A stretch of DNA of 64,000 nt from positions 124,001 to 188,000 of the forward strand of contig CAAGJM010000035.1 of NCBI GenBank assembly GCA_900770185.1, in the 5' to 3' direction. Shown one piece after another: positions 18,022-26,171 of this stretch; the first letter of the stretch is position 1, and every line of letters begins with the position of its first letter. This DNA comes from Clostridia bacterium. Its GTDB lineage: Bacteria; Bacillota; Clostridia; Christensenellales; Borkfalkiaceae. The notes under the pieces are model-generated. The model was not told the origin of the DNA. It did no database searches and saw nothing but the letters and a program-made list of their open reading frames with translations. The position numbers were made by a program, and so were the translations under genes.

Positions 18022-18828
18022 CTAAATTCGGCTGTTTATCACCTTTAAATAAAAATTATATGCGTTAAAATAAAAGATTTTATCTATCGTTTCGCCTGAA
18101 AAGCCGCGGCGGGCGAGCGCATCGCTTATGTTTACGAAATCGCCGTAGCCGTTAACGTTTTCGGGCAGAGAGTCCGTGCCGAAAAAGTCGGTGCCGACGG
18201 CAAGATTATCCGCCCCGAATTTATCGCAAAAATCGGATATAAAGTTTGCGACCGTTTCGGCGTTTACTTTTTTATCGCCTAAAAAATAGGTCACGAAAGT
18301 TACGCCTATTATTCCGCCACGACTTATAATTGCCGAAATTTGTTCGTCGGTTATATTGCGCTTATGCTTAAACCTGCTCATAAACGCGGTATGCGTGTTT
18401 ATAACGAACTTTGCCCTTTCAAAAACGTCGAAACTACCCTTTTCGGACAAGTGCGCCGTATCGACGGCGATAGCGTTTTCGTTTAACTTTTCGATAAAAT
18501 CGAGCCCGCGCTTTTTAAGCGGCTTGTTTTCGTTTACGCCGTAGCCGAAAACCCCTTCGCCGTTATAAGTAAGCGAAGCGCAAAAAGGTTTAAGCGCGAA
18601 AAATTCTTTTTCGTTTAAATCTTCGTACCCCGCATCTTCAAACGATAAACAGGCGTTTTTTAAATTAAGCGCGTTAAAACCCGCAGCTAACTTTTTCGCT
18701 TTAAAAAAGTTTAAATTCCCGCGATATATCGCAAAATTTATAAACGCTTCTTTACTTAATGCGGCAGACGTTTCGAGCGGGTTTTCCGCAACGGTCAACG
18801 CGTCGCAATGCAAATCGAAAATCTTCAT
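18022..18828 (-). CDS. M19 family membrane dipeptidase-like protein
   Basis: Probable zinc dipeptidase of the renal dipeptidase family. Zinc-ligand motifs appear in order: FDLHCDAL (His7, Asp9), SFEDAGYED as the bridging-acid region, VDTAHLSEKGSFDVF, INTHTAFMSRFKHKRNITDEQ and VGTDFFGTDSL. At 268 residues it is shorter than most members (about 310-400) but keeps the core. It lies just upstream of the ArsB-like gene, so the two may be cotranscribed. The start ATG has no good ribosome-binding site and sits in an 8-bp hairpin; a TACAAT box lies 5 nt before it. Confidence 0.85.
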   Translation of the reverse strand: MKIFDLHCDALTVAENPLETSAALSKEAFINFAIYRGNLNFFKAKKLAAGFNALNLKNACLSFEDAGYEDLNEKEFFALKPFCASLTYNGEGVFGYGVNENKPLKKRGLDFIEKLNENAIAVDTAHLSEKGSFDVFERAKFVINTHTAFMSRFKHKRNITDEQISAIISRGGIIGVTFVTYFLGDKKVNAETVANFISDFCDKFGADNLAVGTDFFGTDSLPENVNGYGDFVNISDALARRGFSGETIDKIFYFNAYNFYLKVINSRI

Positions 18829-18844
18829 ACCGTATTGTATGAAG
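18823..18844 (-). promoter_or_regulatory. Hairpin enclosing the M19 dipeptidase start codon
   Basis: The minus strand reads CTTCATAC, 6 nt, GTATGAAG: a perfect 8-bp stem with the ATG in its 3' arm. It also contains a TACAAT box 5 nt before the ATG. Confidence 0.4.
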
Positions 18845-18899
18845 ATTCTGAGCTTTTTGCCCGCAAGCGTTAAAATATAAACGAGAATTTAATTAGAGT

Positions 18900-19373
18900 T
18901 TACTGCTCTATGCTTTTGGAAACGTCCACCCACTTAACGAAGTTTTGCGAGTATTTTTCAAGTTCTGCGGGGGTAAATTCGGCCGCGCTGTTGCTCGAAC
19001 CGCACGCGGGAAAGACCGTTTCGTACTTTTTAAGAGATTCGTCAAGATAAACGCCTATCCCGTCGTTTACGGCAAACGGACAAACCCCGCCCGCCGCGTG
19101 CCCCGTAATTTCGCCTACGGTGTCGTACGGGATAAGTTTAGCCTTCATTTTAAACTCTTCTTTAAACTTGTGGTTGTCGATTTTAACGTCGCCCGCAAGC
19201 ACTATGATTATATACTTGCCGCCAAGGTCAAAGCCCATTGATTTTGCTATGCGGCCTTCGGTCGTTCCGAGCGCGTGCGCCGCAAGCGCAACCGTTGCGG
19301 AAGATTCGCCGAGTTCGCGTATGCGATTTTCAATTCCGAATTTTTTAAAATATTCGCGTACTTTTTCTATCAT
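18900..19373 (-). CDS. YbaK/EbsC-type aminoacyl-tRNA deacylase
   Basis: Single-domain protein of the YbaK/prolyl-tRNA-synthetase-associated family, which hydrolyses mischarged tRNA. The 157 residues hold the typical GRIAKSMGFD..IIIVLAGDVKIDNHKFK and GGVCPFAVNDGIGVYLDESL segments. Its AGGTG ribosome-binding site overlaps the stop of the preceding unknown gene, so they form an operon. A second YbaK-like gene lies at 35334-35798; the two differ clearly and may act on different tRNAs. Which mischarged tRNA this one edits cannot be told. Confidence 0.87.
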   Translation of the reverse strand: MIEKVREYFKKFGIENRIRELGESSATVALAAHALGTTEGRIAKSMGFDLGGKYIIIVLAGDVKIDNHKFKEEFKMKAKLIPYDTVGEITGHAAGGVCPFAVNDGIGVYLDESLKKYETVFPACGSSNSAAEFTPAELEKYSQNFVKWVDVSKSIEQ

Positions 19374-19380
19374 ATTTCAC

Positions 19381-19881
19381 CTATTTGATTTTAGTCAGTT
19401 TAAATTCGCCGTTTTCATACGATACGTTTACCGTAGTGTTCACGGTATTTGTAAAATTTATCGCTCTGACCGTTACGGGGGTTGACTTAAAATAGTCGTA
19501 CAAACCTTTTTTAGCGTCTTCCGCCCCGGAAGCGTAGCAATCAGCAACGTCTTCGACCGTATTGAAAACGCAAAGTTTACTCTCGCGCGAGCCTCCGAAC
19601 CCCGTTTTGTTAGCGCCGAAAAATTCAACGCTCGAAAGCGTCCCGTCCAAAAACTTTTCGGTATGCGATATAAGCGACTCTGTGTCTTCCGCCTTAAAGT
19701 GTGCGTTCTGGTAGGCAAAAGTCATAACAGATTCGTCCTTTTTAAAGTAAACCGCTAAATCGACACCGTTAAAATCGTTTGCAAAGCCGACGACTTTATC
19801 GCCGCCGTAGTTGAGCGTTACGGGATTATATTTTTCTAATTTTTCGGCAAATAAATTCGCCCTTTCCGATATTCTACTCAT
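19381..19881 (-). CDS. Hypothetical protein, 166 residues
   Basis: I do not recognise this family. It is a soluble-looking protein with no signal peptide or membrane segment, with a mixed alpha/beta pattern. The N-terminal helix has charged residues (ISERANLFAEKLEKYN) and the C-terminal part alternates in a beta-like manner (VTVRAINFTNTVNTTVNVSY). Its start overlaps the end of the upstream TIM-barrel gene by 8 nt, and the ybaK-like gene follows after 7 nt, so it is a genuine translated member of a three-gene operon. Function unknown. Confidence 0.7.
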   Translation of the reverse strand: MSRISERANLFAEKLEKYNPVTLNYGGDKVVGFANDFNGVDLAVYFKKDESVMTFAYQNAHFKAEDTESLISHTEKFLDGTLSSVEFFGANKTGFGGSRESKLCVFNTVEDVADCYASGAEDAKKGLYDYFKSTPVTVRAINFTNTVNTTVNVSYENGEFKLTKIK

Positions 19882-20677
19882 TCGTCACCGTATAAAAATC
19901 AACCGCAGACTGCTCTATTTCGCCAAAAACGCGGGTATCGGCAAAATTGTATTCTAAAATAAAATCAATAACCTTATAGTCGCCGATAACTTTTTTAATA
20001 AACTCTTCTAAATTCGCGCTGCCGGAAAAAATAGCCGTGGTGTACGAGTCGTTTCCGTTTATATCGACGGAAGGTACCGCGCCGACGGCGGGCGCGTAAC
20101 TTCTGTTTTTAAGATGCACGCGCGAAACGTAAAATTTTAGTTCGTCGTACGCGAAGTTCGGGTCTATGCCGGCAAGCAAAAAGTTGCCCGTGTCGAAAGT
20201 CAGGGTTAAATTTTTAACCGACTTAACTAAATCTTTAATCTTTTCAACGCTTGAAAACCAACTTGTTTCAAGCCCGAAATTTTCGATAGAAACGCTGATT
20301 TTAAAGTTGCGCGCGTAGTTTACGATTTTGCGCAGATTGTGTTTAAGGGTTTTTTCGTTTCCGTCGACGTTAACGTTAGGTTCGGTTAAAAACATTACGT
20401 TTTTAACGCCGTACTTTTCGCAGAAATCGACCACCTTCATTTCGGATATAACCGACGAAGCCCTCGCAAAATCAGCCATATAATAAACGCATTTTAATTC
20501 CATGCGGGAGGCGACTATATCGTTAAGATAAGAATTTTCGCCCGACACGCGGGTATATTCTGCATCGAGCGCGGAAACGCCGATAAGTTTAAGTTTGTTA
20601 AGCGTTTCGGGAACGGTTAAATTCAACTCTTTCGCCACAGAAAGAACGTTTTCAAAATTTATGCCGAGTTTATACAT
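19874..20677 (-). CDS. Sugar phosphate isomerase/epimerase-like TIM-barrel protein
   Basis: Member of the xylose isomerase-like TIM-barrel superfamily, which includes IolE/IolH and AP endonuclease 2-type folds. Over 267 residues the visible metal-site regions are VSIENFGLETSW (Glu), LTFDTGNFLLAG (Asp) and VSRVHLKNRS (His), with a C-terminal DFILEYNF (Glu). Substrate is unknown. The ATG has no ribosome-binding site; instead an extended -10 (TGCTAAAAT) ends 6 nt before it, so the mRNA is probably leaderless. It heads an operon with an unknown protein and a ybaK-like gene. Confidence 0.83.
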   Translation of the reverse strand: MYKLGINFENVLSVAKELNLTVPETLNKLKLIGVSALDAEYTRVSGENSYLNDIVASRMELKCVYYMADFARASSVISEMKVVDFCEKYGVKNVMFLTEPNVNVDGNEKTLKHNLRKIVNYARNFKISVSIENFGLETSWFSSVEKIKDLVKSVKNLTLTFDTGNFLLAGIDPNFAYDELKFYVSRVHLKNRSYAPAVGAVPSVDINGNDSYTTAIFSGSANLEEFIKKVIGDYKVIDFILEYNFADTRVFGEIEQSAVDFYTVTNE

Positions 20678-20683
20678 ATTTAA

Positions 20684-20712
20684 ATTTTAGCATCATTTAT
20701 AATAAAACACAA
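20684..20712 (-). promoter_or_regulatory. Promoter giving a leaderless isomerase-like mRNA
   Basis: On the minus strand: TTGTGT (20712-20707), 17 bp, TAAAAT (20689-20684), with TG before the -10. Only 6 nt separate the -10 from the ATG at 20677, so transcription should begin at or next to the A of the start codon. Confidence 0.6.
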
Positions 20713-20733
20713 CTTAAACGAGGTAAAATACTG

Positions 20734-20762
20734 AAAAACGCCGCTTTTGGGGCGGCGTTTTT
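20734..20762 (-). terminator. Terminator of the GH35 gene
   Basis: AAAAACGCCGC and GCGGCGTTTTT form an 11-bp stem with a 7-nt loop immediately after the GH35 stop. It has U-runs in both directions but serves the minus-strand gene. Confidence 0.88.
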
Positions 20763-20764
20763 AC

Positions 20765-22621
20765 TTATAAAAGTTCAAACTTTTCAGACTTTACGTCACT
20801 ATCGTTATCGGTTAAGTTATAAGTCTTTAAAAACTTTATTTCGGGTAAGGTTTTTTTAGCGGAAAGTTCAAAAATTATAATCTCGTTCTCGTCCTTTAAA
20901 ATTTCGCCCGGAATATAAAGGGTGCGTTGCGGGCCTTCGCTTAAAAATTTGCCTACGTTAAAGCCGTTTACGACCGCAAAACCGTGGTTAAACGGTTTAG
21001 TGTCCAAAAAGGTATCGACGCCCGCTTGCGCTTTAAATTTTGCGTGATAAAAAACGGGTAAATTTTCGTCGTTTTCTGAGTTTACAGGCGCCGTAAACTT
21101 GATTTTGTCAAGTTTTTTCATCGGAAGCGTTTCGGTATCGAAGCCCATCGAAACGGCGTAATTCCATAAATAACTGCCGTCCTTACGCTCGATTTCGTAC
21201 CGCAAATTACTTATAAGTCCTTTCTGCTCGTAAATTTTATAACCGTAACCTACCCTGCCCATATTTTCAACCAGTATGGTAAGTTCGCTGCCGCCCTTTT
21301 TAACGCTGAAAGTTATCTCTTTATTATCGCGATCGCGCATATACGCGCCGATAAACTTGCCGTCTAAATAAACGGTGGCGCGGTCGCGCAAATCGTCTAA
21401 GCGGATATGATAAATATAATCGTCGGTATACTCAACGAAAGTCGTATACTTAATATATCCGTAGTCTTGATTCAGTTCTTCCATCGTAAGCGGCTTATAA
21501 AAGAAGCCTTTAAGCGCGCAGATATCTTTGCTTACGCTGAAAAGCGGCGCTTTGCCGTCGATTAAAATATCCGATATTTCCTGCGTTTTTGCGCGCGTGT
21601 ACTCGTGCGGGCGTTTGGGTTTACCTAAAAACTCGTCCAAAGCGTCACGCAAGGCAAAATATTTTTCGCGCGGGGTTCCGTCTTCGCCGACGGGCGCGTC
21701 GTAATCGTAAGAAGTCATAAGCGACTCGTAACGCTTTTTATCGTTACACGCAAGCGCGCCGCTGAAAAACGCCCAGTTCGTTCCTCCGACGAACATATAA
21801 AAGTTGACGAGCGCGCCCATCTTCAACGCTTCTTTAAAATATTCGGCGTTTTCTTCTATATGCTGATTTATGTTGAACGGCTTGCCCCAGAACATTATAT
21901 CGCCGCACCAGGCTTCCCCTGCTAAAAGCGGCTTGTCGGGCTGCATTGCCTTTAATTTATTAAGTTCGTCTATACCCGTTTTGACCGCGCTTGAATCTAC
22001 GCCGTTCCAGTATTTTTCTAACGTGCCGTTTAAATATTTAAATTTTTCGGCGCCGTTCGCGCTTATGAAAGGAACGTCAAAACCGCACTCTTCATAAAGT
22101 TTTGCAAGTTTAACGAGATATTCTTTATCGTTGCCGAAACTGCCGTACTCGTTTTCAAGCCCGACGAGTATTATCGGCCCGCCGTTCGTAAACAAATAAG
22201 GTCTTACTTTATCCGCCAAAACGTGCATATACTCCGCCATCGGCTCGAAGTATTTCGGGTCGGACGAGCGAAGAGTCAGCGTTCTGTCTTTATTGAGCCA
22301 ATACGGAAGTCCGCCCATTTCCCACTCGGCGCACATATACGGCGAACATCTTAAAACGACTTTCAAACCTTCTTCGTCGCACTCTTTTAAAAAGCGCGGC
22401 AAATCGCCGATACCGTCAAAATTATAAACGCCCCTTTCGGGTTCGTGCACGTTCCACGCAACGTAGGTGGTTACGGCGGTTAAACCGAAGTCTTTCATCA
22501 GTTTAAGCCTGCGCTTCCAGCCGTCCGGGACGGTTCTGAAATAGTGAAAATCACCGCTTAACAAAAAGAATTTTGCGTCGTTTAAATATAACCCGTCTTT
22601 TTTAAGTTCAACTTTATTCAT
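20765..22621 (-). CDS. GH35 beta-galactosidase
   Basis: Retaining beta-galactosidase that removes terminal galactose. The 618-residue protein has the GH35 barrel: FLLSGDFHYFRT near the N-terminus, TTYVAWNVHEPERG, PIILVGLENEYGSFG with acid/base Glu158, and PLLAGEAWCGDIMFW with nucleophile Glu236, followed by C-terminal beta-sandwich domains. There is no signal peptide, so it acts in the cytoplasm on imported galactosides. It stands alone with a strong terminator. No sugar transporter is adjacent, so the substrate source is unclear. Confidence 0.93.
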   Translation of the reverse strand: MNKVELKKDGLYLNDAKFFLLSGDFHYFRTVPDGWKRRLKLMKDFGLTAVTTYVAWNVHEPERGVYNFDGIGDLPRFLKECDEEGLKVVLRCSPYMCAEWEMGGLPYWLNKDRTLTLRSSDPKYFEPMAEYMHVLADKVRPYLFTNGGPIILVGLENEYGSFGNDKEYLVKLAKLYEECGFDVPFISANGAEKFKYLNGTLEKYWNGVDSSAVKTGIDELNKLKAMQPDKPLLAGEAWCGDIMFWGKPFNINQHIEENAEYFKEALKMGALVNFYMFVGGTNWAFFSGALACNDKKRYESLMTSYDYDAPVGEDGTPREKYFALRDALDEFLGKPKRPHEYTRAKTQEISDILIDGKAPLFSVSKDICALKGFFYKPLTMEELNQDYGYIKYTTFVEYTDDYIYHIRLDDLRDRATVYLDGKFIGAYMRDRDNKEITFSVKKGGSELTILVENMGRVGYGYKIYEQKGLISNLRYEIERKDGSYLWNYAVSMGFDTETLPMKKLDKIKFTAPVNSENDENLPVFYHAKFKAQAGVDTFLDTKPFNHGFAVVNGFNVGKFLSEGPQRTLYIPGEILKDENEIIIFELSAKKTLPEIKFLKTYNLTDNDSDVKSEKFELL

Positions 22622-22772
22622 AATCAGCCTTTTAGTTTTACGCCCCGCGCTATACCGTATTTTAAGCGGAAATAAGCGAAAAACGATAATCAGTCATAGT
22701 TTAACATAAGGTAAGTTTAGGCGTTTTGCAAAAACATACGCAAAAGTTTAAAAAGTAAAGATTTTAAGATTT

Positions 22773-23522
22773 TTATTTCTTTAAGTTTATAACTTTTTTG
22801 TACTCTTCGTTTCCGTCGCCGTAAACTTCGTCGAACCGCGCCATAAAAGACGGTTTCTCGCCCGAGACGTAAAGGTGATTGACCGAACCGAATTCTATCA
22901 TTCTGAAAATCGCCTCGCCCCTTTCGCGCTCCTCGGTGTAAAGGGTGGTGACGGACGACGGGCGGGCGCAAGTATGGTTTGAAAGCGCGACGGGCGAGAC
23001 GTTTAAAAGGTTAGCGAGCATATAACTTTCCGCCCCGAAGTGGCAAACGAATGCGAGCGTTAAGTGGTTAGGCTCAATCGCTTTAAAAGTTTTGCCGTTT
23101 TTTTCGTACCCGAATTTTTTAAGCGTTTCGTTTAATTTTTCGTCTAATTCGCTGACGCGCGCCTGCAAATTTGCGTTATCCATTGATTTGACGCACTTCC
23201 ACTCGTCCTTATCGTAAAGCTTATCTTCGGCGTTTAAGTAAGTAGGCGCTAAATCCCACGAAAGCCTTTGCGTATCGTAAGGGAGGTCTATCCTCGGATC
23301 CATTTCTCTTAACCAGTCGCATACTTCGTAGGTTTTCGTTTTGTTATAGCGTGTAATTCCGTCGGCGGTATATATGGCGCGCGGCAAGCATGAAACGAAA
23401 ATTTTATCTATTTTTTCGTCTTTTAAATATCTTCCGAGCATATCCGCCTCGCGAAAGCCTTTTTCGGTCAAAGTGTTGTTTTTATAATCGGGTTCAGCGT
23501 GCCGAATAATTAAAATTCTCAT
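22773..23522 (-). CDS. Histidine phosphatase family protein
   Basis: Phosphoglycerate-mutase-like phosphatase. The catalytic motif RHAEPD at residues 7-12 gives phospho-acceptor His8, and FVCHFGAES near residue 161 gives the second catalytic histidine. At 249 residues it is longer than a minimal member (about 200), with an insertion around residues 65-145. Start ATG has AAGGAC upstream. Substrate unknown. It lies just past the pyruvate formate-lyase terminator and is transcribed separately. Confidence 0.88.
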   Translation of the reverse strand: MRILIIRHAEPDYKNNTLTEKGFREADMLGRYLKDEKIDKIFVSCLPRAIYTADGITRYNKTKTYEVCDWLREMDPRIDLPYDTQRLSWDLAPTYLNAEDKLYDKDEWKCVKSMDNANLQARVSELDEKLNETLKKFGYEKNGKTFKAIEPNHLTLAFVCHFGAESYMLANLLNVSPVALSNHTCARPSSVTTLYTEERERGEAIFRMIEFGSVNHLYVSGEKPSFMARFDEVYGDGNEEYKKVINLKK

Positions 23523-23630
23523 GGCAAGTCCTTAAATATTACTTTTATATCAAGTTCAGAAAATAAAGGCGCGATGATAAATAAAATCATTTTAAAACCG
23601 CCGCGTTTATTATCAAGCCGTAATTTTCGT

Positions 23631-23657
23631 AAAAGAAAAAGGGAATTGCTTCCCTTT
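23631..23657 (-). terminator. Terminator of the pyruvate formate-lyase operon
   Basis: On the minus strand AAAGGGAA, a GCAA loop and TTCCCTTT, followed by TTCTTTT, 12 nt after the stop of the glycyl-radical gene. It shows that transcripts include this small gene. Confidence 0.82.
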
Positions 23658-23668
23658 CCCTTATTAAG

Positions 23669-23902
23669 TTACATAGATTCGTGTATGGTACGCGAAATAA
23701 CGTCGTCCTGCTGCTCTTTGGTAAGCTTATTGAAGTTTACCGCGTAACCCGAAACGCGAATGGTAAGTTGCGGATATTTTTCGGGATGAGCTTGCGCGTC
23801 AAGCAACGTTTCGCGAGTAAAGACGTTCACGTTAAGGTGGTGACCGCCGTCGGCGCAATAAGCGTCTAACATATTAACTAAGTTATCAACTTTTTGAGAC
23901 AT
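23669..23902 (-). CDS. Glycyl-radical C-terminal domain of pyruvate formate-lyase, encoded separately (GrcA/YfiD-like)
   Basis: A 77-residue protein equivalent to the C-terminal tail of pyruvate formate-lyase. It carries the glycyl radical motif RVSGYAVNF with Gly52, preceded by GGHHLNVNVF and PEKYPQLT as in full-length PFL. It has its own strong GGAGGT ribosome-binding site 7 nt from the ATG, so it is a real gene and not a sequencing break. It follows pflB by 79 nt. Together they make one complete enzyme, because the adjacent PflB stops exactly where this domain should begin. E. coli GrcA is a spare part that repairs oxygen-cut PFL; here it looks obligatory. Confidence 0.93.
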   Translation of the reverse strand: MSQKVDNLVNMLDAYCADGGHHLNVNVFTRETLLDAQAHPEKYPQLTIRVSGYAVNFNKLTKEQQDDVISRTIHESM

Positions 23903-23941
23903 ATATATACCTCCGTATTATTTTATATGATTCGCTTCATT

Positions 23942-23964
23942 CGCGCCCCGCTTTTAAGGGCGCG
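23942..23964 (-). other. GC-rich hairpin between pflB and the glycyl-radical gene
   Basis: CGCGCCC and GGGCGCG form a 7-bp stem with a 9-nt loop in the 79-nt gap. No U-run follows, so it may protect or process the mRNA and set the ratio of the two PFL parts. Confidence 0.5.
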
Positions 23965-23981
23965 GAAGTTAAGCGCAGCGA

Positions 23982-26015
23982 TTAGTCGTCTTTACCGAGC
24001 GACGCGGGAGTGATAGAGAAGGTGTTCGAAATACCGTCTCTGCAATACTCGTAAGGAATTTTAGCAACAGATTCAAGAGACGCAAGCGCACCGTGAGAAT
24101 CTCTGCCGTGCATCGGGTTTGCGCCGGGAGCAAGGGGTTGACCTGCGCGTCTGCCGTCGGGGGTGTTGCCGGTCTTTTTACCGTAAACGACGTTAGACGT
24201 AATGGTAAGAATGGACATGGTGGGGATAGATTCTCTGTAAGTGTAGTGAGAACGAATCTTGTTCATGAACGATTTAACGACCATAACCGCCAAAGAGTCC
24301 GCTCTGTCGTCGTTGTTGCCGTATTTCGGGAAGTCTCCCTCTATCTTGAAGTCTACGACGATACCTTCTTCGTTTCTTATCGGATAAACTTTTGCATACT
24401 TGATAGCGGAAAGAGAGTCCGCTACGCAGGAAAGACCCGCAATGCCCGTTGCGAAGAATCTTCTGACCTGCGTATCGTGAAGAGCCATTTCGATTGCTTC
24501 GTAAGAATATTTATCGTGCATGTAGTGGATAAGGTTCAAAGTGTTGACGTATAAGCCGGCAAGCCAATCCATCATCTGATTGTATTTATCCATAACCTCG
24601 TTGAAGTCAAGGGCTTCGTCGGAAGTGATCGCTTCGAACTTAGGAGCAACCTGCATCGGTTTGCCGGTAACTTTATCTTTCATAAGTTCGTCTTTACCGC
24701 CGTTAATAGCGTAAAGCAAGCATTTTGCAAGGTTAGCGCGCGCGCCGAAGAATTGCATGTCTTTGCCGACTCTCATACAAGATACGCAGCAAGCGATGCA
24801 GTAATCGTCACCCATCTGCGGACGCATCAAATCGTCGCTTTCGTACTGAATGGACGAGGTCTTGATAGAGATGTTCGCGCAGAACTTTTTGAAGTTGATG
24901 GGGAGATTTTTAGACCACAAAACCGTAAGGTTCGGTTCGGGTGCGGGACCTAAGTTCACAAGGGTGTGAAGTACGCGGAAGGAGTTTTTGGTAACCAAGC
25001 TTCTGCCGTCTACGCCCATACCGCCGATAGATTCGGTAACCCAGGTCGGATCGCCCGAGAAAAGTTCGTTGTAGGACTGAATTCTCATGAATTTAACCAT
25101 ACGGAGTTTCATGATGAAGTGATCCATAAGTTCCTGCGCTTCGCTTTCGGTCAAAGTGCCGTTTTTAAGGTCGCGCTCGATATAAATATCAAGGAAGGTG
25201 GAGTTACGGCCGATACTCATAGCAGCGCCGTTCTGGTCTTTGATAGCGCCGAGGTAACCGAAGTATAAAGCCTGAATCGCTTCTTTAGCGTTCGTTGCGG
25301 GAAGGCTGATGTCGCAACCGTAAGAAGCAGCCATTTCTTTAAGACCTTTTAAAGCCTTGATTTGTTCTGCAACTTCTTCTCTGTCGCGAACTTTGTCGGG
25401 AGTCATTTCACCCGTCATTATAGCCTTATCTTCTTCCTTTTTCTTTATAAGGAAATCAACGCCGTATAAAGCAACCCTACGGTAGTCGCCGACTATTCTG
25501 CCGCGGCCGTAAGTATCGGGAAGACCCGTTAAAATGTGCGCCGAGCGCGCCGCCCTCATTTCGGGGGTGTATGCGTCGAAAACGCCGTCGTTATGAGTTT
25601 TGCGATATTTAGTGAATATCTCTTTTACCAGCGGGTCGATATGATAACCGTACATTTCAAGAGCCTGTTCAGCCATTTTAATGCCGCCGAAAGGTTGAAG
25701 AGAACGTTTTAAAGGCTTATCGGTCTGAAAACCTACTATTTTCTCTAAATCTTTATCGATATAACCGGGTTTGTGGCTGGTAAGCGTCGATACGATAGAG
25801 GTGTCGGCGTCTAAAACGCCGCCGTTTTCTCTTTCTTGTTTATAAAGTTCCAAAACTTCTTCCCAAAGTTTTTTGGTGGCGTCGGTAGCGGGCGCAAGGA
25901 AGCTGTCGTCCCCGTCGTAAGGGGTGTAGTTTCTCTGAATAAAGTCTCTTACGTCGACTTCGTCGTCACACCATTTGCCGGGAATAAAACCTTCCCAACC
26001 TTTGTAATTTTCCAT
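23982..26015 (-). CDS. pflB: Pyruvate formate-lyase, large part lacking the glycyl-radical domain
   Basis: Converts pyruvate and CoA to acetyl-CoA and formate in anaerobic fermentation. The 677 residues cover the ten-stranded barrel; the active-site cysteine pair is Cys409-Cys410 in CIACCVSCM (usual form IACCVSPM), followed by GKDMQFFGARANLAK. Full-length enzymes have about 740-760 residues; this one ends at FSITPASLGKDD, just before the glycyl-radical segment, which is encoded by the next gene. AAGGAG lies 7 nt before the ATG. Upstream are the activase gene pflA and a thioredoxin-like gene in the same orientation. Confidence 0.95.
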   Translation of the reverse strand: MENYKGWEGFIPGKWCDDEVDVRDFIQRNYTPYDGDDSFLAPATDATKKLWEEVLELYKQERENGGVLDADTSIVSTLTSHKPGYIDKDLEKIVGFQTDKPLKRSLQPFGGIKMAEQALEMYGYHIDPLVKEIFTKYRKTHNDGVFDAYTPEMRAARSAHILTGLPDTYGRGRIVGDYRRVALYGVDFLIKKKEEDKAIMTGEMTPDKVRDREEVAEQIKALKGLKEMAASYGCDISLPATNAKEAIQALYFGYLGAIKDQNGAAMSIGRNSTFLDIYIERDLKNGTLTESEAQELMDHFIMKLRMVKFMRIQSYNELFSGDPTWVTESIGGMGVDGRSLVTKNSFRVLHTLVNLGPAPEPNLTVLWSKNLPINFKKFCANISIKTSSIQYESDDLMRPQMGDDYCIACCVSCMRVGKDMQFFGARANLAKCLLYAINGGKDELMKDKVTGKPMQVAPKFEAITSDEALDFNEVMDKYNQMMDWLAGLYVNTLNLIHYMHDKYSYEAIEMALHDTQVRRFFATGIAGLSCVADSLSAIKYAKVYPIRNEEGIVVDFKIEGDFPKYGNNDDRADSLAVMVVKSFMNKIRSHYTYRESIPTMSILTITSNVVYGKKTGNTPDGRRAGQPLAPGANPMHGRDSHGALASLESVAKIPYEYCRDGISNTFSITPASLGKDD

Positions 26016-26092
26016 GTTGTTACTCCTTAAATTTTATTGCGTTATACCCTTTAAGGGTTTGTTACCTTTTGCTTGCCGCTTCGCTTGATTTA

Positions 26093-26110
26093 ACGCGCAT
26101 CTCGGCGCGT
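26093..26110 (-). other. Hairpin upstream of pflB
   Basis: ACGCGC and GCGCGT form a 6-bp stem with a 6-nt loop in the gap between the thioredoxin-like gene and pflB. No U-run follows; possible processing or attenuation site. Confidence 0.35.
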
Positions 26111-26130
26111 ACTAAAAAGCGGTCTGAATT

Positions 26131-26171
26131 TTATTTAACTTTTTGCGCTTTGCTTATTTAACTTTTTGCGC
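26131..26171 (-). repeat. Short tandem duplication at the end of the thioredoxin-like gene
   Basis: An 18-nt word (TTATTTAACTTTTTGCGC on the plus strand) occurs at 26131 and 26154, period 23. The second copy holds the last codons and stop of the gene, so the stop region has been duplicated. Confidence 0.8.

Noticed and set aside
22717..22971. 84-codon minus-strand frame overlapping the histidine phosphatase
   Set aside because: It is an out-of-frame overlap with an Arg-rich, low-quality product.
23903..23981. Frameshift or pseudogene explanation for the short PflB
   Set aside because: The gap does not encode the missing linker in another frame, and the small gene has a strong independent ribosome-binding site and ATG.
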